From NCBI RefSeq assembly GCF_007741495.1, contig NZ_CP036262.1, forward strand, positions 1,054,001 to 1,118,000: a stretch of 64,000 nt of DNA, in the 5' to 3' direction. Source of the stretch: Roseimaritima multifibrata. GTDB taxonomy: Bacteria > Planctomycetota > Planctomycetia > Pirellulales > Pirellulaceae. Below the pieces are notes generated by a model that was not told the origin of the DNA, did not search any database, and saw nothing but the letters and a program-made list of their open reading frames with translations. Every line of letters starts with the position of its first letter. The stretch's first letter is position 1. The position numbers and the translations under genes are program-made. Positions 44,753 to 54,291 of this stretch are shown piece after piece.

Positions 44753-45121
44753 TTAGCGATGGCGACGATGGCTTCCACGGTAGTGGTTGTGGTGCTTTCC
44801 ACGGTGGACGTCAAAGTGCCCAGGGACGTAATCGTAGTGGCCTCGATGAGGCACGATCGCTGGTGCGTGGTAGTCGAGGTGTGGCCGCGAATAGCTGCGG
44901 TAGGACTGATAGCCGCCGTAGTGGTGACCGGGATTGTAGATTCGGTGGCTGCTGTAGCCGCGGTGGCCATAGTTACCGTAATGGCTCGAATGCGCCCCGA
45001 TGCTCAGGCCACCGACTTGGACTCGGAAACCATCATAGGCTTCGGCTTGTGGTGCGTCGGCGGCAAATGCCAGGGCGAAGGCGACAACAGGGACGGCGGC
45101 CCATTTCAATAATGCGGACAT
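44753..45121 (-). CDS. Small secreted Tyr/His/Gly-rich protein
   Basis: 122 aa. A clear signal peptide (LLKWAAVPVVAFALAFAADA) followed by a mature part with about a third Tyr+His (SSHYGNYGHRGYSSHRIYNP, YHAPAIVPHRGHYDYVPGHF, HHNHYRGSHRRHR). No enzymatic motif. Histidine-rich secreted proteins can bind metals; here that is a guess. It has its own terminator, and on composition I accept it as a gene, not a shadow of the opposite strand. Confidence 0.65.
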   Translation of the reverse strand: MSALLKWAAVPVVAFALAFAADAPQAEAYDGFRVQVGGLSIGAHSSHYGNYGHRGYSSHRIYNPGHHYGGYQSYRSYSRPHLDYHAPAIVPHRGHYDYVPGHFDVHRGKHHNHYRGSHRRHR

Positions 45122-45463
45122 GGCTGTATCTCTTTTTTGCGGGGGGAATTATTCGACTTGGATTCACGCTACCAATTCAAATGAACAAATAGATGCACAA
45201 TCCGGGCCAAATAACCGTACATTTTTATTCTTTTGGTCCCGTGTTGCGTTTTACTAGTGTTTTTGCGGTTTCGTTCGGTTGTGAAGACTTCGTCAACAAT
45301 CTTGGTGCCGTCAATCGGAGACGGATGTGTCATCTGTTTGATGACATTGTAGCTTGGGTCATGGAGTTAGACTGAGTTGAGTAAACGGACAAGTCGCCAC
45401 GATGTAAACTATTCTTTTCGTAAACATCGCATTACCATCCCTTGATCGTCTGGATTGAAAGCA
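45122..45463. other. Divergent intergenic region, AT-richer than average
   Basis: 342 bp between the small secreted gene and the sulfatase gene, both read outward, so it carries both promoters. Relatively AT-rich. I see no repeat, RNA or clear promoter box. Confidence 0.45.
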
Positions 45464-47656
45464 ATGCACTCACGCCGGAACTTTGTCGTTCTTTTTGCCC
45501 TCCTGCTGGGGTCCGCATTTTCGTCGACCACCGCGGTGACGGCCAAGCAACCAAACATTCTGTTTATCTTTTCTGATGACCATGCGTTGCAAGCGATTGG
45601 TGCGTATGGGTCGAAGGTCAATCAGACTCCGAATTTGGATCGGATCGCGAAGGAGGGAGCCGTCTTTCATAATTCGTTTTGTGCGAATTCGATTTGCGGC
45701 CCGTCACGAGCTTGCATCTTGACCGGCAAACATAGTCACATCAACGGATTCCGCCGCAACGGAAATCGTTTTGATGGGGATCAGCCAACCTTCCCAAAAC
45801 AACTTCAGCAGGCAGGGTATGAAACGGCTCTGATCGGGAAGTGGCATCTGGGAACCAACCCTACAGGGTTTGACCACTGGGAAATCCTTCCCGGCCAAGG
45901 GAGCTACTACAATCCTCATTTCATCCAGATGGATGGGACTCGAGTGCAACGTCCTGGTTACTGCACCGACATCATTACCGAGAATTCTTTGAAATGGTTG
46001 GAGGAAGATCGCGATCCAGACAAACCGTTCATTTTGATGTGTCAACACAAAGCCCCACATCGCAACTGGTCACCTCCGCCGCGGCATTACTCGCTGTTTA
46101 ATGACCAGGTGATTCCCGAACCGGACACGCTGTTCGACGATTACGCGGGCCGGAGTGCTTTGCTGAAAGAAAACGAGATGTCGATTGCCAACCATTTTCA
46201 TTGGGGGCATGACATGAAGTTCCATGGTGACACACCTTTTCCCGAACACTTTGCCTCGGCACATCGCAACGGTGAATATGCACGGATGACAGCCGAACAG
46301 AAGAAGGCCTGGGACGCTGCTTATGAACCACAGAATCAAGATTTTATTCGCCGCATGAAAGCAGGCGAATTGACTGACAAGCAGGTGACGCAGTGGAAAT
46401 ACCAGCGTTACATGAAAGACTACCTCCGCTGCATCCAAGCCGTTGATGACGGCGTTGGCAAAATGTTGGACTACTTAGACGAGTCCGGTTTGGCCAAGGA
46501 TACAATCGTGATCTACAGTTCGGACCAAGGTTTTTACCTGGGCGAACACGGTTGGTATGACAAGCGTTGGATGTTTGAGGAATCGCTGCGGATGCCCTTC
46601 TTAATCCGTTGGCCAGGCGTCATTCAGCCCGGCACCGAATCGAAGGCGCTGATTCAAAACATCGACTATGCACCGACGTTTTTGGAATGGGCCGGCGCCG
46701 AAATCGCTGACGACATCCAAGGTCAAAGCATGGTGCCGCTATTGAAGAAACAAGGCGTTGCCGACGATGAATGGCGCGACGCCATCTATTACGCGTACTA
46801 CGAAAATGCTGCCGTCCATAATGTTCCTCGCCACGATGGGGTTCGGACCGATCGGTACAAACTGATGTTCTTCCCTCGCACACGTGAATGGAATCTGTTT
46901 GATCTGGAAAAAGATCCGCAGGAAATGACCAGCGTCCACGCGGATCCCGCATATGCTGAAATCCTTGCCAACCTGCAGCAACGCTACCGCGATCTGCACG
47001 AACAGTACGACGTCAACCCAGCCACCATCCCTGCGACACGTGGCGACGAACCAAACTGGCGAAAACGGGACGCTGCCATCACCAAGCGTGCGAAGGGGAC
47101 TGCGAAATTGGCCTTCATCGGTGATTCGATCACTCAGGGCTGGGAAGGATCCGGAAAATCGGTCTGGAAAGAATTCTACAGTGACCGGGATCCCATCAAT
47201 ATTGGGATCGGTGGAGACCGAACCGAAAACGTGATCTGGCGACTGACTCACGGCAATCGAGGCAATATCAAACCTGAGGTTGCTGTCGTATTGATTGGGA
47301 CCAACAACACGGGCCATTTCATGCAAGACCCGGATCAGGTGGCCGAAGGGGTCGAAGCGATCCTTGATATCATGGCGAAGCAGTGGCCCAAGACCAAGGT
47401 TGTTCTCCACGGGATCTTTCCCCGAGGAGCCTCCGCCGAAGATCCGAAACGCCTAAACAATGACGCCATTAATCAGCGGATTCGTAAGTTTGCCGATCGG
47501 GACAATGTGCAGTACCTGGATATTAGTGATCAGTTTATGGAATCCGATGGCACGATTGATAAGAAAATCATGCCAGACCAGCTTCACCTGAGCACCGAGG
47601 GGTATCGCCGCTGGGCGACCGCGCTGGAGCCGACTCTGAAGGAATTGGGGCTGTAA
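45464..47656 (+). CDS. Secreted sulfatase fused to an SGNH/GDSL hydrolase
   Basis: 730 aa from ATG 45464; a TTG at 45455 is possible. Signal peptide (1-27). The type I sulfatase domain (30-520) has FIFSDDHALQAIGAYG, the formylglycine motif CGPSR with Cys78, GKWHLG, CQHKAPH and YSSDQGFYLGEHGWYDKRWMFEE. From about residue 545 an SGNH hydrolase domain follows with block I GDSITQGW, block II GIGGDRT, block III IGTNN and block V DQLHLS, giving the catalytic Ser, Gly, Asn, Asp and His. It probably removes sulfate and O-acyl/acetyl groups from the same sulfated polysaccharide (inference from the fusion). It needs formylglycine-generating activity; none is nearby. Confidence 0.92.
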   Translation: MHSRRNFVVLFALLLGSAFSSTTAVTAKQPNILFIFSDDHALQAIGAYGSKVNQTPNLDRIAKEGAVFHNSFCANSICGPSRACILTGKHSHINGFRRNGNRFDGDQPTFPKQLQQAGYETALIGKWHLGTNPTGFDHWEILPGQGSYYNPHFIQMDGTRVQRPGYCTDIITENSLKWLEEDRDPDKPFILMCQHKAPHRNWSPPPRHYSLFNDQVIPEPDTLFDDYAGRSALLKENEMSIANHFHWGHDMKFHGDTPFPEHFASAHRNGEYARMTAEQKKAWDAAYEPQNQDFIRRMKAGELTDKQVTQWKYQRYMKDYLRCIQAVDDGVGKMLDYLDESGLAKDTIVIYSSDQGFYLGEHGWYDKRWMFEESLRMPFLIRWPGVIQPGTESKALIQNIDYAPTFLEWAGAEIADDIQGQSMVPLLKKQGVADDEWRDAIYYAYYENAAVHNVPRHDGVRTDRYKLMFFPRTREWNLFDLEKDPQEMTSVHADPAYAEILANLQQRYRDLHEQYDVNPATIPATRGDEPNWRKRDAAITKRAKGTAKLAFIGDSITQGWEGSGKSVWKEFYSDRDPINIGIGGDRTENVIWRLTHGNRGNIKPEVAVVLIGTNNTGHFMQDPDQVAEGVEAILDIMAKQWPKTKVVLHGIFPRGASAEDPKRLNNDAINQRIRKFADRDNVQYLDISDQFMESDGTIDKKIMPDQLHLSTEGYRRWATALEPTLKELGL

Positions 47657-47734
47657 AAAAGGGAGTGACCTAAGGTGTCCAGGCCGCAGCGATACTACTT
47701 GCAGTTCCGTGACCCACTGACCTGCGAGAATTCG

Positions 47735-48043
47735 ATGACCGCTTCAGCTTCCCTTTCTGCACCCCAGTCGACACAACCGATCTCGCTTCGTGAAGGCGAG
47801 ATGGGTCGGGCGGTGGCATTTGCGACCCGCCGAGCGGACGATTATGTCGTTCAGTTCGACTATGTCGACGCAAAGGGGCAAACCACCCGCCGTACGGTCA
47901 GCCCGATACGATTCGTTTCGGGCGACCGGTTTCTGGCGCTGTGCCTATGCCGCGAAGCGCCACGGCAGTTCTATTTGCAGCGTTGCAGCAATCCCCAATT
48001 GATTGCAGCCGCAGATGTCCTGATGCCGATTGCAATGAATTGA
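47735..48043 (+). CDS. Small WYL-like domain protein
   Basis: 102 aa from ATG 47735; a GTG at 47675 would add 20 residues. The segment VQFDYVDAKGQTTRRTVSPIRFVS, then FLALCLCREAPRQFYLQRC (47815-47985 region), follows the WYL-domain pattern: F-x-Y-x-D-x2-G, R-V-x-P and a final R-x-F. WYL domains bind ligands such as nucleic acid or nucleotides, usually attached to an HTH; here there is no HTH. It sits 78 nt after the sulfatase stop and 119 nt before iscA. Confidence 0.65.
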   Translation: MTASASLSAPQSTQPISLREGEMGRAVAFATRRADDYVVQFDYVDAKGQTTRRTVSPIRFVSGDRFLALCLCREAPRQFYLQRCSNPQLIAAADVLMPIAMN

Positions 48044-48162
48044 GCCGAAAAACAGAGCAAATAACCACTTAAAGCTAGGTTTGGGTTGCCTTTTTCAGGG
48101 GTGATGGAATAGAATCAATAAAAACCAATGTCCCCCAACTAAATCCTCGAGGGTCACACTCA

Positions 48163-48495
48163 ATGGCAATTAAGCTTACCGAACGCGCCGCAGAAGAAGT
48201 TGTTCGCTTTCGCTCAGAACATAATTTTGGCGACGAAATGGTGCTCCGGGTCGGCGTTGCAGGCGGCGGCTGCAGTGGTTTTAACTACACCCTAAACTTC
48301 GATGACAAGTTCGATAATAAAGCCGACAGCAAATTCGAATCGCACGGCGTTGAAGTCGTTGTCGACAAGAAAAGTGCTCTCTACTTGGACGGAACCACCG
48401 TCGACTGGTACGACAGCCTGGAAAAGAAGGGTTTCACTTTCGAAAACCCTAACGCTGTCAAAACTTGCGGCTGCGGAAGTTCCTTCCAAGCCTAA
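48163..48495 (+). CDS. iscA: A-type iron-sulfur carrier protein (IscA/ErpA family)
   Basis: 110 aa. [16 protein letters not shown] supplies Cys37 (approx.), and the C-terminal CGCGSSF gives the remaining two conserved cysteines (C-x-C). The HesB domain spans 3-108. It carries and inserts Fe-S clusters into apoproteins. Upstream there is no isc operon; downstream an intrinsic terminator lies at 48658. [16 protein letters not shown] is a full-length N-terminus. Confidence 0.95.
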   Translation: MAIKLTERAAEEVVRFRSEHNFGDEMVLRVGVAGGGCSGFNYTLNFDDKFDNKADSKFESHGVEVVVDKKSALYLDGTTVDWYDSLEKKGFTFENPNAVKTCGCGSSFQA

Positions 48496-48657
48496 GAACT
48501 GGCCGTTTGTCTGTCGCTCGTCCCAAGGGACGGGGGAAGACCGCAATGGCCATGGTCGGCTCCCTCGTTTACGTTCTGTAAACCAAGGGCGACTGGTAAC
48601 CCGTCGTTGCTGAACCGCATTTGTTTTACCGATTTTGTCGGTCGAAAATGAACAGGA

Positions 48658-48686
48658 TCCCGCATTCAAAGTGCGGGATTTTTTTT
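48658..48686 (+). terminator. Intrinsic terminator downstream of iscA
   Basis: Stem TCCCGCA/TGCGGGA with a seven-base loop, then eight T. About 160 bp after the stop. Confidence 0.88.
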
Positions 48687-49001
48687 GGTTCGTACGGAAA
48701 TGTGGCTAGGTAACGCGAAAGTAGCTTGCAGGGGGCGTTCTTTCCCGTCCCGAGCGAAGGGCGACACTCACCGGTCGGGCATGGAGAAACCTTGCGTATT
48801 GCTAGGTGGGTTGGGCCGTTCTGCGACCGCTTTGGGGCCACGCTGCCCGGGATTGCCTGGAATCAGGCGATTTGCGGGCGTTTGAAGAATGGAGTGGAGC
48901 CCTCCCGCGTTGGATGCGTCGGCCGCTAGGCCTTCGGAGCGGGGGCTCTACACGCTTTTTCGCTGCTGGCTCCCCGCCAGCAGCTGAATTCGCTTTTCTG
49001 C
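48687..49001. other. Intergenic region with a partial family D repeat
   Basis: 315 bp. The stretch 48715-48757 (GCGAAAGTAGCTT, GGGGGCGTTCTTTC) repeats the first half of family D. No gene or RNA is seen in the rest. Confidence 0.5.
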
Positions 49002-49268
49002 CTAAGCGGCGGCCTGGAGGGGGCTGGTCCGTTGAGATTCAAAGGATCGCAGGGCTTCGTCCAGTTGCGACAACTGTTCCGCGACCGATAACGAAAGGTC
49101 GACGAATATCCAGCGGGATCCGCCGTATTCGCACCATCCGGTCGTCTCGCCGCCTAGCCATTCGGTCCGGATCCGAAATCCAGCTTGGCGTGCGTCCGCC
49201 AGTCTTTGGCGAAGACGATAAATCACATTGCGTTCGAATTGGATTGATTCTTGGGGGGAATCCAACAT
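49002..49268 (-). CDS. Small conserved-looking cytosolic protein
   Basis: 88 aa. Helical start (ESIQFERNVIYRLRQRLADARQAG), beta core (FRIRTEWLGGETTGWCEYGG, RWIFVDLSLSVAEQ), then a helix (LSQLDEALRSFESQ). Protein-like composition, no signal peptide, no known family. The lone position between a terminator and a divergent kinase gene fits a small monocistronic gene. The 245-bp divergent gap 49269-49513 holds both promoters and nothing else that I can identify. Confidence 0.6.
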   Translation of the reverse strand: MLDSPQESIQFERNVIYRLRQRLADARQAGFRIRTEWLGGETTGWCEYGGSRWIFVDLSLSVAEQLSQLDEALRSFESQRTSPLQAAA

Positions 49269-49513
49269 TTCAGCACCCTCCGTGGTGGACGTTTGCGACA
49301 GACAGATAAGATCGCGTGAAAAGAGTTGTCGGCACCGGGGCTCCTCCAGATCAATCGATAAATGTCAAAGCGTGCGGGCCAACCCAGTCGGTCTATAGCG
49401 GAACTCCCTTATCTCCCGATAGATCATTTCAGACGAATTCATGCGCACGGTTGGTACACAGCGTACAGGCCGTACAAAACTAATTGCTAGCAACCTCCAA
49501 CGGTGGCAGATTC

Positions 49514-50299
49514 ATGACGGACGGACAAAAACAGGCAAGCGAACAGCGATCGGTACCGCTCGAACAGCAAGTCGAGCAACTGCAGGCCCAGATGCGATCG
49601 ATGCAGGCGATGGCAACGCTGGGAGAGCTAACGAGTACCGCAACGCATGAATTCAATAATGTCTTGATGACGGTGCTTAACTACGCCCGTTCTGGAATGC
49701 GTAACAAAGACGAAGCGGCTCGTGATAAAGCTTTTGATCGAATCTTAGAAGCCTCGCAGCGGGCGGCAAAAATTACCGCGACGATTCTCGGGCAAGCCAG
49801 AAATCGCGAAGAGGGCAAGCAGCCGACCGATGTTTGCGAACTGATTCGCAACAGTTTGGTCTTGCTTGAGCGGGAGATGCGTAAGTATCGGGTCAGCATC
49901 GAAACCGATTTTTCGGAAACCACTCCGACCGCGATCGCCAACGGAAATCAGCTGCAACGTGTTCTCTTGAATCTATTGATCAATGCTCGTCAAGCGATGC
50001 CCGAGGGAGGGACGGTATCCATTCAAACCAAAGGGGACGCCGATCAGTTCGTGCTGACGATTCGCGATTATGGTTGCGGCATCCCGACGGAGCAATTGCC
50101 ACTGATTTTTAAACCCTTCTATTCGACCAAGCAGGGGCCGGACGAAAGTGGCAAGGGAGGAACCGGCCTGGGGTTGGCGGCGTGCAAGGAGATCATCGAA
50201 TCCCATCAAGGTCGGATTCGCGTGGAAAGCACCGTTGGCAAAGGAACGGCGTTTATCATTCGTTTGCCAGCTAGCGAAGCGAGCATCGTCGCCGCGTGA
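49514..50299 (+). CDS. Soluble sensor histidine kinase
   Basis: 261 aa from ATG 49514; a TTG start at 49484 is less likely. A coiled-coil N-terminus (EQQVEQLQAQMRSMQAM), then the H box TLGELTSTATHEFNNVLMTV with the phosphorylated His, N box NLLINARQAM, G1 RDYGCGIP, F box IFKPFYSTKQ and G2 GKGGTGLGLAACKE. No transmembrane or sensor domain is present, so the input is probably cytosolic or via a partner. The stop is 18 nt from the converging stop of a hybrid kinase, a compact end-to-end arrangement. No response regulator gene is adjacent. Confidence 0.93.
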   Translation: MTDGQKQASEQRSVPLEQQVEQLQAQMRSMQAMATLGELTSTATHEFNNVLMTVLNYARSGMRNKDEAARDKAFDRILEASQRAAKITATILGQARNREEGKQPTDVCELIRNSLVLLEREMRKYRVSIETDFSETTPTAIANGNQLQRVLLNLLINARQAMPEGGTVSIQTKGDADQFVLTIRDYGCGIPTEQLPLIFKPFYSTKQGPDESGKGGTGLGLAACKEIIESHQGRIRVESTVGKGTAFIIRLPASEASIVAA

Positions 50300-50317
50300 C
50301 CTTTGTGTTAGAAGAGA

Positions 50318-52600
50318 TCAGTTGGCCGTCTGTTTTGCAAGTTTGGTGAACAAATCTTGCAATTTGGTGATGTCGACCGGTTTGATCATGTGTTCGTCAA
50401 AACCCGATTCTCGGGCCGTTTTACGATCCGATGACTGTCCAAATCCGGTCATCGCCACCATGTAAATCTGAGCGGTTGCAGGGTTCTTTCGCAGTTGTTT
50501 GACCAGGTCGTAACCGGTCATGCCGGGCATCGAGATGTCGGAAAAGATCACATCGGGTTGATAGGATTTTAGATGTTCGATCGCGGTCGAACCACTTTCG
50601 GCAACTTCAACATGGTGCCCCAGTTTGGTCAGTAGGCTGGCCATAATCTTTCGCAGCGCTGCCATGTCTTCGACGACCAAGACCTTGAATGAGCGGAACG
50701 GAGTCGAAAGGTCGGCATCGATTTCTCCGCTGGATGCCACCGATTCAGTACTGATCGGAATGCACACGCTGAATCGGCTTCCTTTGCCGATTCCGTCGCT
50801 GCTCGCCGACACGGTTCCACCATGAACTTCAGCCAGTGTTTTCACCAGAGTTAGTCCGATGCCCAGTCCGGCATTGTCGCGTTCAAGCGTGTTATCGACC
50901 TGTGCAAACATCTGGAAAATTTCGTTGATGCGATCGGGGGCAATCCCGATTCCATTGTCTTGAATCAGGATGGTTGCCCATTCCTTTCCATCGTTTCGCG
51001 TTTCTGTTGTTAGGCCTAATTCGATCAAGCAATTTGCGTCGCTATACCGCGAGGAATTGTTCAGCAGGTTGGATACGACCTGAGTCATTCTGGCTGGGTC
51101 GCAGTTGACCGGGACGCTTTTGTCCTCGATATCGACTTTTAGATGTTGTTTCTTTTCGGTGATAAAAGTGTTGGAAGCTTCGACCGCCGCTTTGATAACG
51201 CTTCGTAGGTCGGTCACTTCTTTGCGAAGGTTGATCTTGCCTCGGCTGATCCGCGAGACATCCAGTAGGTCATCGATCAATCGAACCATTTGCTCGATTT
51301 GACGAGCCATCGTTTGTCGCAATTCCTCGGATTCATCGTCTAGTTTGGACATGCCCATCAATTGGACGGCATTTTTGATTGGGGCCAGCGGATTCCTTAA
51401 CTCGTGGGCCAAAGTCGCCAGGAATTCGTTCTTCCGGCGGTCTGATTCGGACAGTCTGGCAGCAAGTTCGGCCAGGGCATCGTGGTCGCGTTTTCGTTCG
51501 GTCAGGTCTCGCATTACCTTGCTATATCCGACCACGTTGTCGTCCCGGTCGCGGACGACGCTGCTGATTCCGGAAGCCCAAAATCGCTTGCCCCCTTTTC
51601 GCATCATCCAGCGATCGTCGCTGGCGCTTCCGGCCGCGACCGCCGCGGCGAATTCAGCATCCGGAATCCCCAACGCTTGGGCTTCGGGCGTAAAAATCAG
51701 GCTGCGGACATCTTTTCCGATAAATTCTTCTTCGTGGAATCCAAGTACTTTTAGGATTCCACGATTCCAGGTCGTGGCACGAAAGTCGGCATCCATCGCA
51801 AAAATTGCGTAATCTTCGATCTGTTCCAGAAAGGTCCGCATGTATTTGTCTAGCCGCTCTTTGTCCGATTCCAGGCTGCGGACGCGGTCAAGGGTGGCTT
51901 GCAGTTGGTCTCGTTCGGTTTCGATCGCCTCCGCAAATTGCTCGGCCCGTCGCCGGTTCCACTGCACCATGTAGAGGACGCTTAGGACCAGGATTAGTCC
52001 AGCGATCGTCGAAACCAGACCGGTCGCTAGAGCCAGCCAGTAGGTCGTTGCGGCACGCTGCTCTCGTTCAGAGATCAGGAGTTCTTCGGTTCGACGAAAA
52101 TCGACGATCTGGTCATGAATGCTTTCCATGGTTCGGCGGCCAATGTTGGTGGCAACCACCAACTGGGCATCTTCGAATCCGGATTCCCTGCGTAGATCGA
52201 TCGTGGCTGCCAGTTCGTCGCTTTTTTGGGCGACCAGCTTTCGTAGCTCGATCAATTCCGCCTGTTTGACGGGGTCATTCTCGGAGATGACTTCCAGGTC
52301 ACGCATCGCCACATCAAGGTGTTTCATGGCCGATTCGTAAGGACCCAGGTAGATCTCTTGACCGGTGACCACGTAGCCTCGCTGTCCCGATTCGGCCGAC
52401 CGTAAGTCCGATTCGACGTCTCGCAACACGCTTAGCAATTCATGCGACCGGCTGACCAGGTCGGTATGTAGACGTAAGCGGCGGGTATTCTGGAAGGAGA
52501 TCAAACCGGAAGCGACCAACAGCACCACGACAGCCGAAACGGCGAACGGTTCAAGCAACCGCTGGGAGCGTCGGTGCGGAGCAGTATCTGGCAAAATCAT
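50318..52600 (-). CDS. Hybrid sensor histidine kinase with CHASE3, PAS and receiver domains
   Basis: 760 aa. Membrane span 18-37, a CHASE3-type sensor (HELLSVLRDVESDLRSAESG, GYVVTGQEIYLGPYE), second span ~195-215, then a coiled linker and a PAS domain (DYAIFAMDADFRATTWN, GYSKVMRDLTERKR). HisKA has ATLAHELRNPLAPIKNAVQL with the phospho-His; the HATPase has NLLNNSSRYSD, QDNGIGIAPD and GLGIGLTLVKTLAEVHGG. The C-terminal receiver domain (~640-760) has VLVVEDMAALRK, DVIFSDISMPGMTGYDLV (phospho-Asp) and the conserved Lys in HMIKPVD. Signals pass from an extracytoplasmic cue to the attached receiver; the downstream partner is unknown. Confidence 0.94.
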   Translation of the reverse strand: MILPDTAPHRRSQRLLEPFAVSAVVVLLVASGLISFQNTRRLRLHTDLVSRSHELLSVLRDVESDLRSAESGQRGYVVTGQEIYLGPYESAMKHLDVAMRDLEVISENDPVKQAELIELRKLVAQKSDELAATIDLRRESGFEDAQLVVATNIGRRTMESIHDQIVDFRRTEELLISEREQRAATTYWLALATGLVSTIAGLILVLSVLYMVQWNRRRAEQFAEAIETERDQLQATLDRVRSLESDKERLDKYMRTFLEQIEDYAIFAMDADFRATTWNRGILKVLGFHEEEFIGKDVRSLIFTPEAQALGIPDAEFAAAVAAGSASDDRWMMRKGGKRFWASGISSVVRDRDDNVVGYSKVMRDLTERKRDHDALAELAARLSESDRRKNEFLATLAHELRNPLAPIKNAVQLMGMSKLDDESEELRQTMARQIEQMVRLIDDLLDVSRISRGKINLRKEVTDLRSVIKAAVEASNTFITEKKQHLKVDIEDKSVPVNCDPARMTQVVSNLLNNSSRYSDANCLIELGLTTETRNDGKEWATILIQDNGIGIAPDRINEIFQMFAQVDNTLERDNAGLGIGLTLVKTLAEVHGGTVSASSDGIGKGSRFSVCIPISTESVASSGEIDADLSTPFRSFKVLVVEDMAALRKIMASLLTKLGHHVEVAESGSTAIEHLKSYQPDVIFSDISMPGMTGYDLVKQLRKNPATAQIYMVAMTGFGQSSDRKTARESGFDEHMIKPVDITKLQDLFTKLAKQTAN

Positions 52601-52954
52601 TTCTCAATGAGTAATAGCAATTATCCCCCTCTGGGGACGACTGCAATGGTACCAATGGGTTTGGTTGCCAGCGGCAGACGGAATCATTTTCCCTCGTATT
52701 TTAGCCAGAACTGAAATCAAAGCAGTTCCGTTATCGTCCACTTCATCCGATTTCGCAAAATACCTACGACAATCCAACGCGTCGGCGGCAGATCCGGCGC
52801 GAACGGTTTTTGTGACGGATCGTCGCAAGTCGACTGGTAAACCAGCCGGGTTTTTGAAAAATTTTAAGACTCTTGCCGGACCGGTGACGTCCTTTCGCAA
52901 AGCCGCATGCCGCATGCCGCAAACCGGTTGCCGTTCATGGATCGATGGCAGGCT
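52601..52954. other. Intergenic region between a kinase start and a hydrolase end
   Basis: 354 bp. The minus-strand frame 52604-52915 would encode 103 basic residues without recognisable motifs and overlaps the region that must hold the kinase promoter, so it is not called. Direct repeat GCATGCC lies at 52905-52920. Otherwise nothing is seen. Confidence 0.5.
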
Positions 52955-53824
52955 TTACTTGGTCAGATGCGTTTGAAACCAATCGACGGTCGCTTCGATC
53001 GCTTTTTGGGCGTCATCGCCTTGGAAACCGTGCCCCGATTCTGGATATTCGATCAATTGGCTTTCGACGTTGGCTTCGCCAAAGGCAGCGTGTATTTTTC
53101 GGCTGTGGTCGATCGGTACAAGTTCGTCTTTGACCCCTGCCAGCAGAAGCGTTGGAGGATCGTCCGCCGAGACGTGAAGCAGTGGCGAATCTTTCGCGGC
53201 GGTCTTTTGATCGATTTCTAAAGCGGGAAAGCGGTCGTAGGCGGGGAGTCGATCGGGAGCGTCCTGAGCCATGATCCGCAGGTCGGTAGGCGCCACAAAC
53301 GCGACGACGGCGTTAACGTGATCGCTTGCGCGTTCGACTGGATCTTTCGCTTCGGTAGAGCCCTCGTCGGACGCGGTCCCCAGCATCAATGACAGGTGCC
53401 CTCCAGCGCTCATCCCGTAAACGCCGATACGCTCTGGGTCGATATGAAATCGAGCTGCATTGGTGCGGATAAAGCGAACGCTGCGTCGGACGTCTGCAAC
53501 CGCTTCGGCAATCGAGAATCGAGGGCTACTGCCGTGCCGGACCGCAAAGACCGTAAACCCTTTGTTGGTGAGTGGGCGAAAAAGGGCTTGAGATTGTTCA
53601 GGGGCCGTCCAGCCGGAATACCAACCTCCGCTGACCATGAAAAGAACCGCCGCTCCGTTAGCATTTTCGGTTGGCGTGAAGGCATCACACGTCATCGCTA
53701 GACCCAGTTTGTGCCCATAAACCACATCGGGCGTAATCTGAACCTCCTGGGCAAAACCGTTTGTCGGATTTCCTGCCAGGAGGATAGGGCACAGCAGCAA
53801 AGTCAGCGACCGAATCAACATCAC
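52955..53824 (-). CDS. Secreted alpha/beta hydrolase (esterase type)
   Basis: 289 aa. Signal peptide (MLIRSLTLLLCPILLAG). The oxyanion-hole region FMVSGGWYSG, nucleophile elbow GVYGMSAGGHLSLM (Ser), LAGVKDELVPIDHS (Asp) and YPESGHGFQGDD (His) form the catalytic triad. The fold resembles feruloyl/acetyl-xylan and BD-FAE-type esterases, but substrate is uncertain. VRFIRTNAARFHIDPERIGVYG is typical of these secreted hydrolases. Probably in the periplasm. A thioesterase gene follows upstream on the same strand with 56 bp between, possibly cotranscribed. Confidence 0.88.
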   Translation of the reverse strand: MMLIRSLTLLLCPILLAGNPTNGFAQEVQITPDVVYGHKLGLAMTCDAFTPTENANGAAVLFMVSGGWYSGWTAPEQSQALFRPLTNKGFTVFAVRHGSSPRFSIAEAVADVRRSVRFIRTNAARFHIDPERIGVYGMSAGGHLSLMLGTASDEGSTEAKDPVERASDHVNAVVAFVAPTDLRIMAQDAPDRLPAYDRFPALEIDQKTAAKDSPLLHVSADDPPTLLLAGVKDELVPIDHSRKIHAAFGEANVESQLIEYPESGHGFQGDDAQKAIEATVDWFQTHLTK

Positions 53825-53880
53825 GAGAGTCCTTATCGAGTTTCGAACCGAAGGTCTTTATCGTAGCTTGAATCGGATCG

Positions 53881-54291
53881 TCATTCCGAATTTAGTAGTC
53901 GTTGGTAAGATTGCTGCAATTCGTCGGGGACCGGTTGGATGCGTCCGTTTCGATCGATCACCGCCAACGTCACATCGGCTTCTACCAAGACGGTTTCGCC
54001 CCGACGGATCGTGTAATGGTGCATGATCTTTGCGTTGGTCACTTTGCTGACGGCCGTATGGATCTGGATCAAATCATCGTACCGCGCAGGCGATTTGTAG
54101 CGGCAGTCGACCCGTACAACCACGACCAACTGGCCTGCCGCTTCCATGTCACGGTAGCTGCCTCCCGAAGCCCGCAGTAGCTCGGTTCTGCCGATTTCAA
54201 AATATTTCAGGTAATTGGAATGGTGCACCAACCCCATAGGATCGGTTTCGTCATAGCGAACTCGCAGTTCAAATGTATGCTCAATCAGCAT
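53881..54291 (-). CDS. Hot-dog fold acyl-CoA thioesterase, YbgC/4HBT type
   Basis: 136 aa. The N-terminus VRYDETDPMGLVHHSNYLKYFEIGRTE has the catalytic Asp and the H-H-S-N-Y substrate-binding run of the 4HBT/YbgC family. The rest (VVVVRVDCRYKSPARYDD, IMHHYTIRRGETVLVEADVTLAVID) completes the hot-dog fold. It hydrolyses short or aromatic acyl-CoA or acyl-ACP. In Gram-negative bacteria YbgC is linked to tol-pal, but no tol gene is here. Confidence 0.93.
   Translation of the reverse strand: MLIEHTFELRVRYDETDPMGLVHHSNYLKYFEIGRTELLRASGGSYRDMEAAGQLVVVVRVDCRYKSPARYDDLIQIHTAVSKVTNAKIMHHYTIRRGETVLVEADVTLAVIDRNGRIQPVPDELQQSYQRLLNSE

Noticed and set aside
52604-52915. 103-aa minus-strand frame upstream of the hybrid kinase
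   Set aside because: No motifs, arbitrary composition, and it occupies the kinase promoter region.
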